Below, piece after piece: positions 6,634-6,878 of a stretch of 6,878 nt of DNA; within the stretch, counting starts at the first letter, position 1; every line of letters begins with the position of its first letter. This DNA comes from Bacteroidales bacterium (GTDB lineage: Bacteria; Bacteroidota; Bacteroidia; Bacteroidales; UBA7960), in assembly GCA_003557765.1 (NCBI GenBank), contig PWNO01000096.1, positions 1 to 6,878 of the forward strand, given 5' to 3'. The notes under the pieces were generated by a model that worked only from the letters and a program-made list of their open reading frames with translations, was not told where the DNA came from and ran no database searches. The translations under genes and the position numbers were made by a program.

Positions 6634-6876
6634 TTAATAATCACCCAGCGTTTCATCAAAGTTGGCCATGGCTTTTTCAAACTGCTCATCGTTTGGCGGT
6701 TTGCCGTGCCATTCGTGCGTTCCCATCATAAAGTCCACACCGTAGCCCATCTCTGTGCGCATCAGGATGACCACGGGCTGTTGTTTTCCACAGGAGGCTT
6801 TGGCCTGTTCCAGGGTGTCCAACACATCCTCCATATTGTTGCCATTCATAGATAGGACTTTCCATCCAAAGGCTTC
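6634..6876 (-). CDS. Transketolase, N-terminal subunit (C-terminal end only; gene start outside window)
   Basis: The frame stays open to the window edge, so only the last 80 codons are seen. The visible part starts EAFGWKVLSMNGNNMEDVLD, matching the transketolase segment usually read as GW.V..ingHd. It continues with PVVILMRTEMGYGVDFMMGTHEWHGKPPNDEQ, the end of the thiamine-diphosphate-binding domain with the characteristic EWHGK.PN motif. The ATG at 6849 is internal and not the start. It would bind the diphosphate half of the cofactor and pair with the C-subunit encoded 48 nt downstream; the two are surely co-transcribed. Confidence 0.9.
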   Translation of the reverse strand, partial: EAFGWKVLSMNGNNMEDVLDTLEQAKASCGKQQPVVILMRTEMGYGVDFMMGTHEWHGKPPNDEQFEKAMANFDETLGDY

Positions 6877-6878
6877 CC

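Noticed and set aside
6589..6855. 88-codon plus-strand open frame across the two transketolase subunit genes
   Set aside because: It is antisense to conserved transketolase coding sequence, including the EWHGK motif, and has no recognisable features.

Overview
This window is chromosomal DNA from a member of the Bacteroidota with a balanced base composition. Three things point there: a bat operon in the batB-batC-batD-batE order, a transketolase split into two subunit genes, and an ECF sigma gene followed by a membrane protein and a Spy-like periplasmic protein. Translation starts mostly lack a clear Shine-Dalgarno sequence, which also fits this phylum. No RNA genes, insertion sequences or CRISPR arrays were seen.

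Left arm, plus strand (1-3952): the distal part of a bat (Bacteroides aerotolerance) operon. It holds the C-terminal part of batB (VWA domain and membrane anchor), batC (TPR repeats with an acidic linker), batD (large exported protein with one membrane anchor) and batE (TPR, two membrane spans, SH3-like domain). batC to batE are tightly packed. The batB-batC gap is 65 nt and contains a five-unit, 8-bp tandem repeat. The products would form an envelope complex of VWA and TPR proteins, normally worked by a MoxR-type ATPase encoded upstream, outside this window.

Right arm, minus strand (6878 down to 3970): the C-terminal end of the transketolase N-subunit gene, the complete C-subunit gene, then after only 22 nt an ECF sigma factor gene, a small single-span membrane protein that is a candidate anti-sigma factor, and a Spy/CpxP-like exported helical protein. 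The last three look like one envelope-sensing regulatory cassette. The two arms converge, with 17 nt between batE and the Spy-like gene and no convincing terminator.

The most notable observation is that the putative anti-sigma gene is cut by an in-frame TAA. The same frame stays open for 68 more codons and encodes a very acidic tail (20 Asp/Glu, one Arg), ending 14 nt before the Spy-like gene. Either the gene carries a nonsense mutation or sequence error that removes its likely periplasmic domain, or the stop is read through, or the tail is a separate small gene. A plausible ECF-type promoter lies between the sigma and anti-sigma genes and would let the sigma factor control the downstream pair. 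No wholly new system is evident beyond this cassette.
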